Source: CAYZTY01 sp964444665
GTDB taxonomy: Bacteria; Planctomycetota; Phycisphaerae; Sedimentisphaerales; CAYZTY01
Direction of reading: 5' to 3'
Assembly: GCA_964444665.1 (NCBI GenBank)
Contig: CAYUIE010000015.1
Coordinates: 1 to 64,000, forward strand
Length of the DNA stretch: 64,000 bases
A program made the translations under genes and the position numbers. Shown here one piece after another: positions 7,269-15,588 of this stretch. How positions within the stretch are numbered: position 1 is the first letter of the stretch; each line of letters opens with the position of its first letter. The notes beneath the pieces were generated by a model. It made no database searches and had not been told where the DNA came from. It saw nothing but the letters and a program-made list of their open reading frames with translations.

Positions 7269-8123
7269 ATGTCAAGGCAGGTTGTAGTAATAGCGGTCAT
7301 TTGTTTTTTTGCGGTTCCGGCCGGGGCCCGACAAGGTCCCAACGAGTGGTTCTTCCCACCCGTGGTTATCTTTAAGGAGCATCATCCGTTATCGAATTAC
7401 CTGTCTGTTTGCCGCAGGTGTGGTGTAAGGCCTGAAAAGGGCTTTGATCCCGGGCATCAATACAGGCTCGAAGAGGAAAGCTTTGGTCTGTATGTTCCTG
7501 ATGATAATGATTCGAATACGCCCTATGGACTGCTCGTATGGGTGCAGGCCGGCGGCAGGGTGAAGATGCCGGGGAATTATCAGGAGGTTTTTGCCGGGCA
7601 TAAGCTGATTTATGTTGCTGTTAATGAAACCGAGGACGAACGGAAAAGCACGTATGGCAGACGTTTGCCATTGGCACTTGATGCGGCGTACAATGTTATG
7701 AAAATGTACAAAGTCGACCCCAACCGCGTTTATGTGGGCGGAGGTTCGGTTAGCGGGCGGGTTGCCAGTATCACGGCCTTTCACTACCCCGATGTTTTTA
7801 AAGGCGGGATATTCGTAATAGGTGCGAATTGCTGGAAACGTATGGGCGTGCCGGGCAAAAAGGGTAAATTCTGGCGGAAAGGTATGAACAAGCCCAAGCC
7901 GGTATACCTCTCGATGGCCAGGAAGGACGGTCGATATGTGATGCTGGCCGGTGAAAAAGATTTCAACCGGTTGCAGATGCACACTTACTACACAAAAGTC
8001 TACAAGAGAGTATTCAAGGATTTTCTCTACCTTGAGGTCCCGGGAATGGCTCATGACATCCCACCTCCGAAGTGGTTTGGAAGGGCTGTTGAATTCCTGG
8101 ACAGGCCTTTGAAAGAGAAATAA
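7269..8123 (+). CDS. Exported esterase/depolymerase-like alpha/beta hydrolase
   Basis: 284 residues with a signal peptide ending near A-G-A (residues ~17-20). The fold resembles the PHB-depolymerase and feruloyl-esterase group of serine hydrolases. The segment V-Y-V-G-G-G-S-V-S-G-R-V-A-S (about 157-170) aligns with the family's nucleophile elbow G-x-S-x-G. The first Ser is the likely nucleophile, although the last Gly of the elbow is replaced by Ser. H-Y-P-D-V-F-K-G-G follows as expected. P-G-M-A-H-D-I-P near 264-271 supplies the catalytic His. The acid residue is not certain. It should cleave an ester in a polymer or its decoration, outside the cytoplasm. It is a single gene followed by a clear terminator. 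Confidence 0.75.
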   Translation: MSRQVVVIAVICFFAVPAGARQGPNEWFFPPVVIFKEHHPLSNYLSVCRRCGVRPEKGFDPGHQYRLEEESFGLYVPDDNDSNTPYGLLVWVQAGGRVKMPGNYQEVFAGHKLIYVAVNETEDERKSTYGRRLPLALDAAYNVMKMYKVDPNRVYVGGGSVSGRVASITAFHYPDVFKGGIFVIGANCWKRMGVPGKKGKFWRKGMNKPKPVYLSMARKDGRYVMLAGEKDFNRLQMHTYYTKVYKRVFKDFLYLEVPGMAHDIPPPKWFGRAVEFLDRPLKEK

Positions 8124-8147
8124 TAAGTAAACTTTGGGGCAAGGCAG

Positions 8148-8178
8148 GGCCGAGTGGGAAAAGCGCTCGGCCTTTTGT
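8148..8178 (+). terminator. Rho-independent terminator after esterase
   Basis: GGCCGAG (8148-8154) pairs with CTCGGCC (8166-8172), followed by TTTTGTTTT. It lies 25 bases after the esterase stop. Confidence 0.75.
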
Positions 8179-8244
8179 TTTACGTTAAATTCAATTTGAC
8201 AGGCCAGCCTCATCAATTTACACTAAAAAGCAGGAGAATCAGCT

Positions 8245-8535
8245 ATGGGAATACGTGAAATCATCGGGCAGCGCAAAGAGCAAATACTTGCAACCGCTGC
8301 CAAGTATGGGGCGTTTAACGTGCGTGTTTTCGGTTCAGTCGCCGAGGGGACGGATGATGAGCACAGTGATATTGATTTTCTCGTTGAGCTTCAACCGGGC
8401 CGAACACTATTCGACCTCGGTGGACTTCTGATGGACCTGCAGAAGCTGTTAGGAAGAAAAGTCGATGTCGTTACACCGAACGGTCTTCGAGAAAGAATCA
8501 GGGATGATGTTCTCAAGCAGGCGGTTCCTTTATGA
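8245..8535 (+). CDS. mntA: MntA-type nucleotidyltransferase (antitoxin)
   Basis: 96 residues, the minimal nucleotidyltransferase fold. The signature G-S-V-A-E-G (about 31-36) followed by S-D-I-D-F-L-V (about 42-48) gives the nucleotide-binding GS motif and the paired catalytic Asp residues. In the MntA/HepT (type VII) system such an enzyme silences the HEPN ribonuclease partner by adding AMP to a Tyr near its active site. The following gene is exactly such a HEPN protein and overlaps by four bases (ATGA). Start ATG is preceded by AGGAG. Here the antitoxin gene comes first. The pair is isolated, with no other defence genes adjacent. Confidence 0.9.
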   Translation: MGIREIIGQRKEQILATAAKYGAFNVRVFGSVAEGTDDEHSDIDFLVELQPGRTLFDLGGLLMDLQKLLGRKVDVVTPNGLRERIRDDVLKQAVPL

Positions 8536-8855
8536 GAAGTGATATAGAAAGACTAAAAGATATTGGCGAGGCCGTAGCGGCAGTTGAAAAATATGCTGCC
8601 AAAGGAAGAGATGCCTTTGAGAAAGATGAATTGATTCAGACGTGGATATTACACCATCTGCTCATCCTTGGCGAAGCGGCTGCAAAGGTATCCGACGGGT
8701 TCAAAGAAAAACACGCTGAAATACCGTGGTCGAAAGTGGTTGGAATGAGAAATATACTCGTGCACAATTACTTTGGTATTGATATCGATGTTGTTTGGGG
8801 TGTTGTAGAAAGCGATTTGCCACAACTGAAAAAGCTTATTGGCCGGATTGTGTAA
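8532..8855 (+). CDS. hepT: HepT-type HEPN ribonuclease (toxin)
   Basis: 107 residues, DUF86-like HEPN fold. The active-site motif R-N-I-L-V-H-N-Y (about 78-85) fits R-x4-H-x-Y: Arg and His form the RNase centre, and the Tyr is the residue modified by MntA in characterised systems. W-x-K-V-V-G-M-R just before it is also typical. It probably cleaves RNA, or tRNA ends as reported for HepT, when not modified. It is translationally coupled to the nucleotidyltransferase gene by a 4-base overlap. A short 5S-like fragment follows directly after the stop codon. Confidence 0.9.
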   Translation: MRSDIERLKDIGEAVAAVEKYAAKGRDAFEKDELIQTWILHHLLILGEAAAKVSDGFKEKHAEIPWSKVVGMRNILVHNYFGIDIDVVWGVVESDLPQLKKLIGRIV

Positions 8856-8860
8856 ATTGT

Positions 8861-8881
8861 ACTTGTTCAGCCGATGGCAGG
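8861..8881 (+). repeat. 5S-like repeat, short remnant
   Basis: Only the C-A-G-C-C-G-A-T-G-G-C-A-G block is retained, like the degenerate copy at 3223-3253. It begins right after the hepT stop. Such a short match could be chance. Confidence 0.25.
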
Positions 8882-9062
8882 ACAATCATATCAAAAGCCG
8901 AATATCAAAATGCAAGGTTGCGGTCTTGCTTTGCGATAATTGCCCTTTCTAAATGGTTTATATGGGGAGATTTTCTAATATTGATTTTTGGGGCCTGGAT
9001 GGTACACTATTCCAATGAGAATAATAGACCGATTTGGGTTTTGTACTTAAGGAGGTCTTGGT

Positions 9063-9743
9063 ATGGATGGTTTTCTGATTGGAGCCGCTGTTGGTTGTGC
9101 AGCGGCGATTGTGGTGGCTTTGGTTCTGAGAAAAAGAGGTAAAACATCAGGGCCGAGGGGCGATGTGCATATCCATCCTTCTATAGAACAACTGCGCAGT
9201 GTCGGTGAGCTGGTTGTGTTTAAGATGATAACAAAAGAGATTGTAACGGCGGCCGACCACTGGTTCGGGCAGTGGGGGAAGCGATACTTTACGTGGCTGC
9301 TGAGCGAAAAGAAAATGGCGATGATATTCGAGTTCGAAATAGATTTCAGGTACGACCTGCGGAGCAGGGATTTTGTAATCGAACAGACGGGTGAGGGAGA
9401 ATATCGATTGGGTATGCCGAAGTGCTTCTATGATATCCATATCCGTGACGTTAGTTTCTATGACGAGCAAAGCTCAAAGCTGCTTCCGTGGCTGATACCG
9501 GATTTATTGAACAGGGCGTTCGGGCCGGGATTTAGTGAATCCGACAAGAATATGCTCAAGGAAGAAGCGAAACAACAGGCCGCACATATAGCGGGGGATT
9601 TTGTCGATAAGCTGCGGTCGGAAGTGCAAGGCTCCGCCAGGCAGACGCTGGAGACATTGGGTAAGGCCCTCGGAGCAGAGAGTGTGACGGTTGACTTTAG
9701 CGGCTCAGAGCTGATACAGACAAAGGTCGAAGCCAGCGCTTAA
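9063..9743 (+). CDS. DUF4230-type membrane-anchored protein
   Basis: 226 residues. Residues ~3-23 are one hydrophobic segment followed by R-K-R-G-K, consistent with an N-terminal anchor. The remainder resembles DUF4230: L-x-S-V-G-E-L-V-V-F-K near 45-55, a central acidic-aromatic beta region (F-E-F-E-I-D-F-R-Y-D-L), Y-D-I-H-I-R-D-V-S-F-Y-D-E-Q, and a long amphipathic C-terminal helix after S-E-S-D-K-N-M-L-K-E-E-A. Function of the family is unknown. A strong AAGGAGG ribosome binding site is 7-8 bases upstream of ATG. It stands alone between the toxin-antitoxin pair and the large LamG gene. Confidence 0.75.
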   Translation: MDGFLIGAAVGCAAAIVVALVLRKRGKTSGPRGDVHIHPSIEQLRSVGELVVFKMITKEIVTAADHWFGQWGKRYFTWLLSEKKMAMIFEFEIDFRYDLRSRDFVIEQTGEGEYRLGMPKCFYDIHIRDVSFYDEQSSKLLPWLIPDLLNRAFGPGFSESDKNMLKEEAKQQAAHIAGDFVDKLRSEVQGSARQTLETLGKALGAESVTVDFSGSELIQTKVEASA

Positions 9744-9967
9744 GTTTGTTGCTCATTCTGTGTGTTCTGTGGTACGAGCAGGCCGGAGATTTTAACAGGC
9801 CGGTGGCCAGAGTTATTGGTCTTTTATACGTACTGTGTTTTATCAGCACACCGATTCGAGATCCAAAAGACGAGTTTTCTACATTTTCCCTTGACATTTA
9901 ACTTATGGGATGGTAGGCTATTACTTGACATTTCTGATGCTAATTCCGTGGGGAGGGAGGCACAGCA

Positions 9968-12900
9968 ATGAAAGGATTTATAAAAAAACATACTGATTTA
10001 CAAGTTGGATTTTGCGCCGAGTTAATAGGGCAGCTCAAGCTCATACTACCGGTTATCGTTACGATTTTATTGGTTAATGTCAGTATGGCCGGGACAGTGG
10101 TCGAACCCAATCTTGTCGGCTGGTGGAAACTCGATGACGGTAGCGGAACAACAGCGACAGACTCGGCCGGCTCAAATAATGGCTCACTGCAGGGCAGCCC
10201 CCAATGGACAATAGGCCGAATCGGCGGAGCGTTAGACTTTGATGGCAATGGTGACTATGTCAGAATACTTGATGACACCTCACTTGACCCAACGAGTTTC
10301 ACTATATCCGCATGGGTTTATGCAGATGGGACTCCTGATGATTATGACACAATAGTAGGTAAAACCGACGGTTCCATATTTGGTTATATTATGAGAATAA
10401 ACCAGAATAAAAAATTGCATACGAATGTAAGAGTAGCCAGTGGAACGAGTTCCGCAGTTGAGGCCCCTGATGTTTTTCCAACGGATGAATGGGTATTTGT
10501 TGCCTGGTCATACGACAGTACAAGTACGAAAATTTATATAAATGATTCAATGGTTAATGAAGCGCCCGGTGGTGGGCAGGACAGTAGTTCGGGAAAGAAT
10601 TTTTTAATTGGTTCTTATTTCGAAACAACCAGATTTTTCAACGGCATAATCGACGATGTGCGGATTTATAATAAAGCTTTGTCGAGTGAAGAAATTAATG
10701 AGATTTATCGCGAGATTTCGTATAAGGCCTCTGTTCCGAATCCTGCTTATGATGCGACGGGTGTAGACCCGAATGTGGTCCTGAGCTGGGTACCGGGTAA
10801 AGATGCAGACTCTCACAACGTTTACCTCGGAACTAATTTTAATGATGTGAACGATGCCAATACCTTTTCAGACGAGTATATGGGTAATTTCGATATCAAC
10901 AGTTTTGACCCTTGCGGGCTTGAAATTACCACCACGTATTTCTGGCGAATTGATGAGGTAAACGAAGCAAACTCGTGCATATGGAAGGGCGATGTCTGGA
11001 ATTTTACTACGTGGTTTGTGTTTAAACATAATATCAATTTTCCTAATGACACGTTTTTCGCGTTGGATAGTCCTCCCGGCGGTCCGGGCTGGATGAAATT
11101 TACTATCAAGCTGGATGACCCGTGCACAGTTTATTATCAGAACAGCGGCCTTTATATGTTTCACTACGACTTTGCAACCAACTGGCTTGAGCCGTTCATA
11201 GGGATGAGTGTACCGGAGTACTATAATGTTACGCTTTATGAACCAAATCAACAAGCGTCGCTGGGAGCGGTTCTGATACCGCCATTGGAAGGTGAGCCAC
11301 CGGTGCCTACGTTCGATGAATATGGGATTCAGTTTATTCGCTACGACCCATATACAAAGGAAGAGATTGCCGATATGTTCGCGGTGGTTAAAGACAGTGT
11401 GATTGCCGACCCTTGTATTCAGGCATATTATTTTCCTACTTATGAACAACAGCAGGCGGCCGAAGAGAATCAGGCATGGTTCGAATCACAGGGAATTCCG
11501 ATTGGCTCGATTTCTCAGTGGATACAGGGCAATATATGCTATTCAGAGGGCTGGGCGATGGGCGAAGTGAAATACTTCCCGGCCGAGGAGATTCAAACTG
11601 CGTATCTAAACGGCGACCTCGAGCCCGAGGATATTCTTTTAACCGACGGCATACCGGCCGAGATACCTTTTGTCGCGGGTATTATCTGCCTGTCGCCAAC
11701 AACGCCGAACTCGCATGTGGCTATTCTCGCCAGGACTTACGGCATTCCGTTTGTTTTTCTTGCAAATGCTTCGGACGTTGCTGAGGTCTGGCAGTTAGTT
11801 GGTCGCTTGGCCCTGATATGTGTTTTTCAGTCAGGAGGCGAATGTAGTGTCCAGCTTACAGATGCCTGGAATACTTTCACGCCTCAGGAGATTGACGATA
11901 TACTGGCATTAAAGACGCCGACGCCACTGGATATTACGCCGATGGCTGTTTACGGCAGTTATGGCGCAGATACTAATGACCTTTTACCTGAAGATATTGA
12001 GTACTTCGGCGGCAAGGCCTCCAACTATGGGATGCTCAGGACCTCGATACCGGACAGTTGTCCGGTTGCAGTAGCATTATCATTTGACATCTGGAATGAA
12101 TTTTTGGACCAGCCGCTTACGCCGAGCGAGAGTGTTATCGTCGACCCGTGTGGATACGTTGTTTTCTGGTGCGATGACCAGACAGAGCAAGGCCCAACGC
12201 ACACAAGTTTCAAGTTAAGTAAGAACGGTGAGGATATAGGTCTTGTCGATGCTGACGGCACGACTTTCATAAATGGCATTAGCTTTGGGGCGCAAACAAC
12301 GGATGTTTCCTATGGTCGTATAGTCGACGGCGTGGGCATTTGGACCTTTTTTTACGGTGGCGCTATCACGCCCAATGGGCCGAATCCCGGCACCGGTCCC
12401 AAGCCGACGGAAGGATTGTTCATAAACGAGTTTATGGCCGACAACGATACTATAGTGGCCGATGAATACGGCCAGTACGATGACTGGGTAGAGATATATA
12501 ATGCAGGGCCGATAGCCGTTGACCTTGGTTGTATGTATCTGACAGATGATTTGAGCGACCCGACCAAGTTTATGATTTCGGCCGGTATTACCGGTAGTAC
12601 CCTTCGTGAAGAGATTGCTAATCGATTGGTGGGGTACACATATCCTGTCTCCGACCTTGCGGCATTGTCAACCGACCTTGCCGCTGTTCGAAATCTTATC
12701 ATTAATGCCGGTATTACGAGTTTCAGTCTGCAACTGAAAATGCAATTATCGCAGTGCTGCAGGACCCGAATTACGGATTCGACCCGACTAAGAAGATACG
12801 GTTTAGAAGCTCAACGAATGTCGAGGACAGCGATACATTTACCGGTGCCGGCTTGTATGACAGCTACAGCGGCTGCCTTGCGGATGACCTGGACGGCGAC

Positions 12901-13027
12901 GATAGCGGGCCCTGCATATGCGACGCTGAGGAATCCAACGAGCGGGGAGTATTCAGGGCGATACGAAAGGTCTTTGCCAGCTTCTATAATGACAATGCCT
13001 TTCTCGAACGCCTGCGTCACGATGTGA
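9968..13027 (+). CDS. Exported LamG / PEP-utilising / PPDK-like protein, 5' part (frameshifted)
   Basis: The true gene runs 9968-14073 but is split by a frameshift near 12706-12722; codons after about 12715 in this frame are not the real protein. Order: N-terminal hydrophobic signal (~22-41); LamG-type concanavalin-like domain (~48-250, starting G-W-W-K-L-D-D-G-S-G); a Fn3-like module (~252-350); an unassigned region; a PEP-utilising 'mobile' domain with T-P-N-S-H-V-A-I-L-A-R (~579-589, His retained); then the start of a PPDK-type ATP-binding domain (F-G-G-K-A-S-N-Y-G-M-L near 680). That domain is interrupted at ~721-870 by lamin-tail-like sequence in permuted order. In the PPDK family these domains pass phosphate from ATP through His to pyruvate in the cytoplasm. 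An exported version probably binds something else. GGGAGG precedes the ATG. Confidence 0.8.
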   Translation: MKGFIKKHTDLQVGFCAELIGQLKLILPVIVTILLVNVSMAGTVVEPNLVGWWKLDDGSGTTATDSAGSNNGSLQGSPQWTIGRIGGALDFDGNGDYVRILDDTSLDPTSFTISAWVYADGTPDDYDTIVGKTDGSIFGYIMRINQNKKLHTNVRVASGTSSAVEAPDVFPTDEWVFVAWSYDSTSTKIYINDSMVNEAPGGGQDSSSGKNFLIGSYFETTRFFNGIIDDVRIYNKALSSEEINEIYREISYKASVPNPAYDATGVDPNVVLSWVPGKDADSHNVYLGTNFNDVNDANTFSDEYMGNFDINSFDPCGLEITTTYFWRIDEVNEANSCIWKGDVWNFTTWFVFKHNINFPNDTFFALDSPPGGPGWMKFTIKLDDPCTVYYQNSGLYMFHYDFATNWLEPFIGMSVPEYYNVTLYEPNQQASLGAVLIPPLEGEPPVPTFDEYGIQFIRYDPYTKEEIADMFAVVKDSVIADPCIQAYYFPTYEQQQAAEENQAWFESQGIPIGSISQWIQGNICYSEGWAMGEVKYFPAEEIQTAYLNGDLEPEDILLTDGIPAEIPFVAGIICLSPTTPNSHVAILARTYGIPFVFLANASDVAEVWQLVGRLALICVFQSGGECSVQLTDAWNTFTPQEIDDILALKTPTPLDITPMAVYGSYGADTNDLLPEDIEYFGGKASNYGMLRTSIPDSCPVAVALSFDIWNEFLDQPLTPSESVIVDPCGYVVFWCDDQTEQGPTHTSFKLSKNGEDIGLVDADGTTFINGISFGAQTTDVSYGRIVDGVGIWTFFYGGAITPNGPNPGTGPKPTEGLFINEFMADNDTIVADEYGQYDDWVEIYNAGPIAVDLGCMYLTDDLSDPTKFMISAGITGSTLREEIANRLVGYTYPVSDLAALSTDLAAVRNLIINAGITSFSLQLKMQLSQCCRTRITDSTRLRRYGLEAQRMSRTAIHLPVPACMTATAAALRMTWTATIAGPAYATLRNPTSGEYSGRYERSLPASIMTMPFSNACVTM

Positions 13028-14073
13028 ATGAGGCCAATGTTGGTATGGCGTTGTTGGTGCATCACTCGTTTCCAGATGAGTTTGAGCTGGCTAACGGCGT
13101 AGCTACTATGCGCAAGCAGCCGTCACAATCGCACTGGGATATCGAGCTGGTTACGCAAAAGGGAGCGACAAGTGTCAGCAATCCGGTTGATGGCTCAATA
13201 CCTGAGGAGGTAAGCGTTTATGCCGATACCGGCGGTGGCGTGTCAATGACACTGGTTCGTCAGTCGAATCTTGTGATTTTGGGCGAGACGGTGATGGATT
13301 GGCAGCAAGATTATAATGACCTTACCGTCTTGCTCGTGGCCGCGGCTGAAAGATTCGAGAATGTAACGGGCAAGAACGGTTATATTCTGGATTTTGAGTA
13401 TAAGAAGGCTGCGCCCGGCGGTGCTGCGATACCCGCGGGCGGCATTGTTGTAAAGCAGATTCGTGAAATTCCACCACTCGATTCGGTAAGCTCGACTTGT
13501 CCCTCTGTTTCACACTCCTGCTATTGTTCCGTACCTCGCAGCTATTTTGTCGAGCGGTCGTATGAAGACGCGAGCGGTGTATCAATTGAAACTTGGTACT
13601 TCTTATATTGCCCGGCTGATTTTTGCATTCAAGATTCTCTTGCCTGCTGGTGCCGAACAGTCATAAGTGGGTACACAACTAAAGCGATTTTCCTGTATAG
13701 CAGTGCTTCGCAAAGTTATTCGGCATCGCACCACAACTGGTGTGAAGATTTTATTTTCACTCCCCACCTGGAGCCGGGGATGAACCAGTGTACGCTGAAC
13801 CAGTTACGGGCACAGGATATTCGGGAGATTCATCTGAACAATATGACATACTGCGGCACGCCGTACTTTGAAACCTTTGGATTTGGGTCAGGCCCGTATT
13901 ATCTTGGTGATTTTGAGCCGGACGGCGATGTCGATATGCTGGATTTTTCCAAGTTTGCAGAAAGGTGGTTAGAGAGCGACTGCGGCCAGTGTGGAGGAGC
14001 AGACCTTGACTGCGACGAAGAGGTCGGATGGGAAGACCTGGTCGAGTTTATTAATAACTGGCTGGCAGAGTAG
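12754..14073 (+). CDS. PPDK-like protein, 3' part with dockerin-like end
   Basis: It continues the previous gene in another frame. It opens in the ATP-grasp-like PPDK core (F-R-S-S-T-N-V-E-D-S then F-T-G-A-G-L-Y-D-S-Y, where the R-S-S-T-x-x-E-D motif lines the ATP site). It continues through A-S-F-Y-N-D-N-A-F-L-E-R-L-R and V-H-H-S-F-P-D-E. The C-terminal ~55 residues are dockerin-like, with two EF-hand-type loops (D-F-E-P-D-G-D-V-D-M-L-D-F and D-L-D-C-D-E-E-V-G-W-E-D-L) and a final W-L-A-E. The reading frame is open well upstream of the GTG at 12754, so that codon is not a true start. One missing base in I-T-[E]-F-Q near 12716 would join both parts. Confidence 0.75.
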   Translation: MLQDPNYGFDPTKKIRFRSSTNVEDSDTFTGAGLYDSYSGCLADDLDGDDSGPCICDAEESNERGVFRAIRKVFASFYNDNAFLERLRHDVNEANVGMALLVHHSFPDEFELANGVATMRKQPSQSHWDIELVTQKGATSVSNPVDGSIPEEVSVYADTGGGVSMTLVRQSNLVILGETVMDWQQDYNDLTVLLVAAAERFENVTGKNGYILDFEYKKAAPGGAAIPAGGIVVKQIREIPPLDSVSSTCPSVSHSCYCSVPRSYFVERSYEDASGVSIETWYFLYCPADFCIQDSLACWCRTVISGYTTKAIFLYSSASQSYSASHHNWCEDFIFTPHLEPGMNQCTLNQLRAQDIREIHLNNMTYCGTPYFETFGFGSGPYYLGDFEPDGDVDMLDFSKFAERWLESDCGQCGGADLDCDEEVGWEDLVEFINNWLAE

Positions 14074-14383
14074 GCCTTTCAATTGATAATTGATAGTTGA
14101 TTATTTTAGATTCTTCTCTTCCTTCGAATCTGCTGCCTTTTACACTTCAACCAAGCAAAGTGCAGGCAAGCTCAGGACAGAACGGGGCACGATTCAGTCC
14201 AATCTGGTAATTATTCCAACGTCATATAATCCTTCGGTTTAATGCAGGGGCAAGGTAATACAACGAGTGTGTAATGAGTGGCAGGGGTGACAAAGCAGAC
14301 TCTAATGTCGCGCTGTTTTTATGTCGATATAAATACTTGAAAAAGTGTCAGTTGGCGTCGGCCAAAATTAGGGATTTGTTGAA
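14074..14383. other. Intergenic region
   Basis: No gene is found. It contains an AGATTC/GAATCT inverted repeat near 14110-14133 and is otherwise unremarkable. No convincing promoter was selected. Confidence 0.45.
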
Positions 14384-14944
14384 ATGAATAAGTATTTAAA
14401 GATAACGGTGATTTTGCTTCAAGTTGTCGGTGGTCTGCTGGGCATTGCCCTAATCTGCGGAAACTTTCTGTCGGGGCAGTTGACATCGATAGGAGTGATA
14501 TTTAATTTCGCATTTGTCCTGGTATTTGCATTCGGAATTATGGCGGGCGTAGTCCTTATCAAGAAGGAAAAACTTGGCATTTTATTAAGTATAATATTCC
14601 AGGCCATGCAGATACCTATTTTCATAGGCTCCAAGCTTTCTTACGTTATGTTTACCGGGGCGTGCTTCAATATTTATAAGCATGCGACGGGATATGGATT
14701 CGATTTTTATTTCGGAAGCCGCTATTACTTTTATATCAATAGCGGTGAGCCGTGGTTAATCGGGATCAATATCGTTGCTTTGGTTTTGTTTGTCCTTCTG
14801 ATTAGGGAAAGTATGTTTGGTGCAGCGTCTGCAAAACGTATCGAATCCCAGCCGAGTGTGGCGCATTCGGCGGACCATTCTGCGCAAGAAGAAGACAATT
14901 ATCTCTACGGCAGTCCCATCCGATTACGCCATGAACAGAGTTAG
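14384..14944 (+). CDS. Hypothetical four-TM membrane protein
   Basis: 186 residues with four hydrophobic segments (about residues 6-26, 35-57, 62-85 and 123-143) and a polar C-terminal tail. It is therefore an integral membrane protein. No family motif is recognised. A long aromatic loop (Y-G-F-D-F-Y-F-G-S-R-Y-Y-F-Y) lies between the third and fourth segments. The start ATG has only a weak AGGG upstream. A hairpin terminator follows the stop by about 40 bases, so it appears to be a single-gene unit. Confidence 0.65.
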   Translation: MNKYLKITVILLQVVGGLLGIALICGNFLSGQLTSIGVIFNFAFVLVFAFGIMAGVVLIKKEKLGILLSIIFQAMQIPIFIGSKLSYVMFTGACFNIYKHATGYGFDFYFGSRYYFYINSGEPWLIGINIVALVLFVLLIRESMFGAASAKRIESQPSVAHSADHSAQEEDNYLYGSPIRLRHEQS

Positions 14945-14982
14945 TTGAGAGTCTTTCTAATACAGTCACTTCGTGATTTATG

Positions 14983-15019
14983 AAGGCCGGTCACGATTAA
15001 TCGGGACGCGGCCTTTTGC
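14983..15019 (+). terminator. Rho-independent terminator
   Basis: AAGGCCG (14983-14989) pairs with CGGCCTT (15009-15015) followed by TTGCTTT. An inner CGAT/ATCG pairing can extend the structure. It ends the four-TM protein gene. Confidence 0.65.
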
Positions 15020-15093
15020 TTTGCGCATATAAAACACTTTTATAAGTACCTCAATCATTATAAAATGCAGGCCGGAAAAGGGAGATTATTCGA

Positions 15094-15486
15094 ATGAAAG
15101 AATCTTTTATAGTAGAACGTGATAAGCCGGTAAAAGGAGAGGAGATTGAATCACTTCGTGCAGCAGTCGGGTGGGATAAGTGGGAAGGTAAGTACGACCG
15201 TATACAAGACGAGATGTACAGTACCTATACTGTCCGAGCAAATGTAACGTTGATTGGATTTCTCAATATTCTTAGCGACGGCGTTGGAGATGCTTTTCTA
15301 ATTGATTTGATGGTGCATCCGGATTTTCAGAAGAAAGGGGTCGGTCGTGCATTGGTCAAAAAGGCAATTGTTGATTTAAAATCGGAAGGCATCGAATGTA
15401 TTCAGGTAACCTTCTGCCAACAATTGGAAGCTTTTTTTAAGAAATTTGGTTTTCGTATTTGCAAAGCAGGCATCATAGATAAATAA
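15094..15486 (+). CDS. GNAT family N-acetyltransferase
   Basis: 130 residues, a short single-domain GNAT. The acetyl-CoA loop reads V-H-P-D-F-Q-K-K-G-V-G-R-A-L-V (about 82-96), and the strand before it (A-F-L-I-D-L-M-V) is typical. The C-terminal F-F-K-K-F-G-F is the usual beta6-beta7 turn. Substrate is not predictable. A GGGAG ribosome binding site is 8-9 bases before ATG. It is bounded downstream by a strong bidirectional terminator. Confidence 0.88.
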   Translation: MKESFIVERDKPVKGEEIESLRAAVGWDKWEGKYDRIQDEMYSTYTVRANVTLIGFLNILSDGVGDAFLIDLMVHPDFQKKGVGRALVKKAIVDLKSEGIECIQVTFCQQLEAFFKKFGFRICKAGIIDK

Positions 15487-15520
15487 TGAAAAAATGGAGG
15501 TTAGGCTGTCAGGATTTTAC

Positions 15521-15560
15521 AAAGGGCCGATTCGTTTAGCGAATCGGCCCTTTACCTTTG
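15521..15560. terminator. Strong bidirectional terminator
   Basis: A 14-bp perfect stem (AAAGGGCCGATTCG at 15521-15534 with its complement at 15540-15553) around a short loop, A-rich before and T-rich after. It lies between convergent genes, the plus-strand GNAT and the minus-strand Trp-rich-domain protein, and should stop transcription from both. Confidence 0.85.
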
Positions 15561-15588
15561 TGTTTAATAACAGCACATTCGACCGTAC

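Noticed and set aside
7389..8216. 275-residue minus-strand open frame opposite the esterase
   Set aside because: The plus-strand frame has a signal peptide and hydrolase motifs, while the minus-strand frame has no recognisable features and is a codon-bias shadow.
8795..9142. 115-residue plus-strand open frame between hepT and the DUF4230 gene
   Set aside because: It overlaps both neighbours in another frame and its composition is not protein-like. The DUF4230 gene has a strong ribosome binding site inside it.
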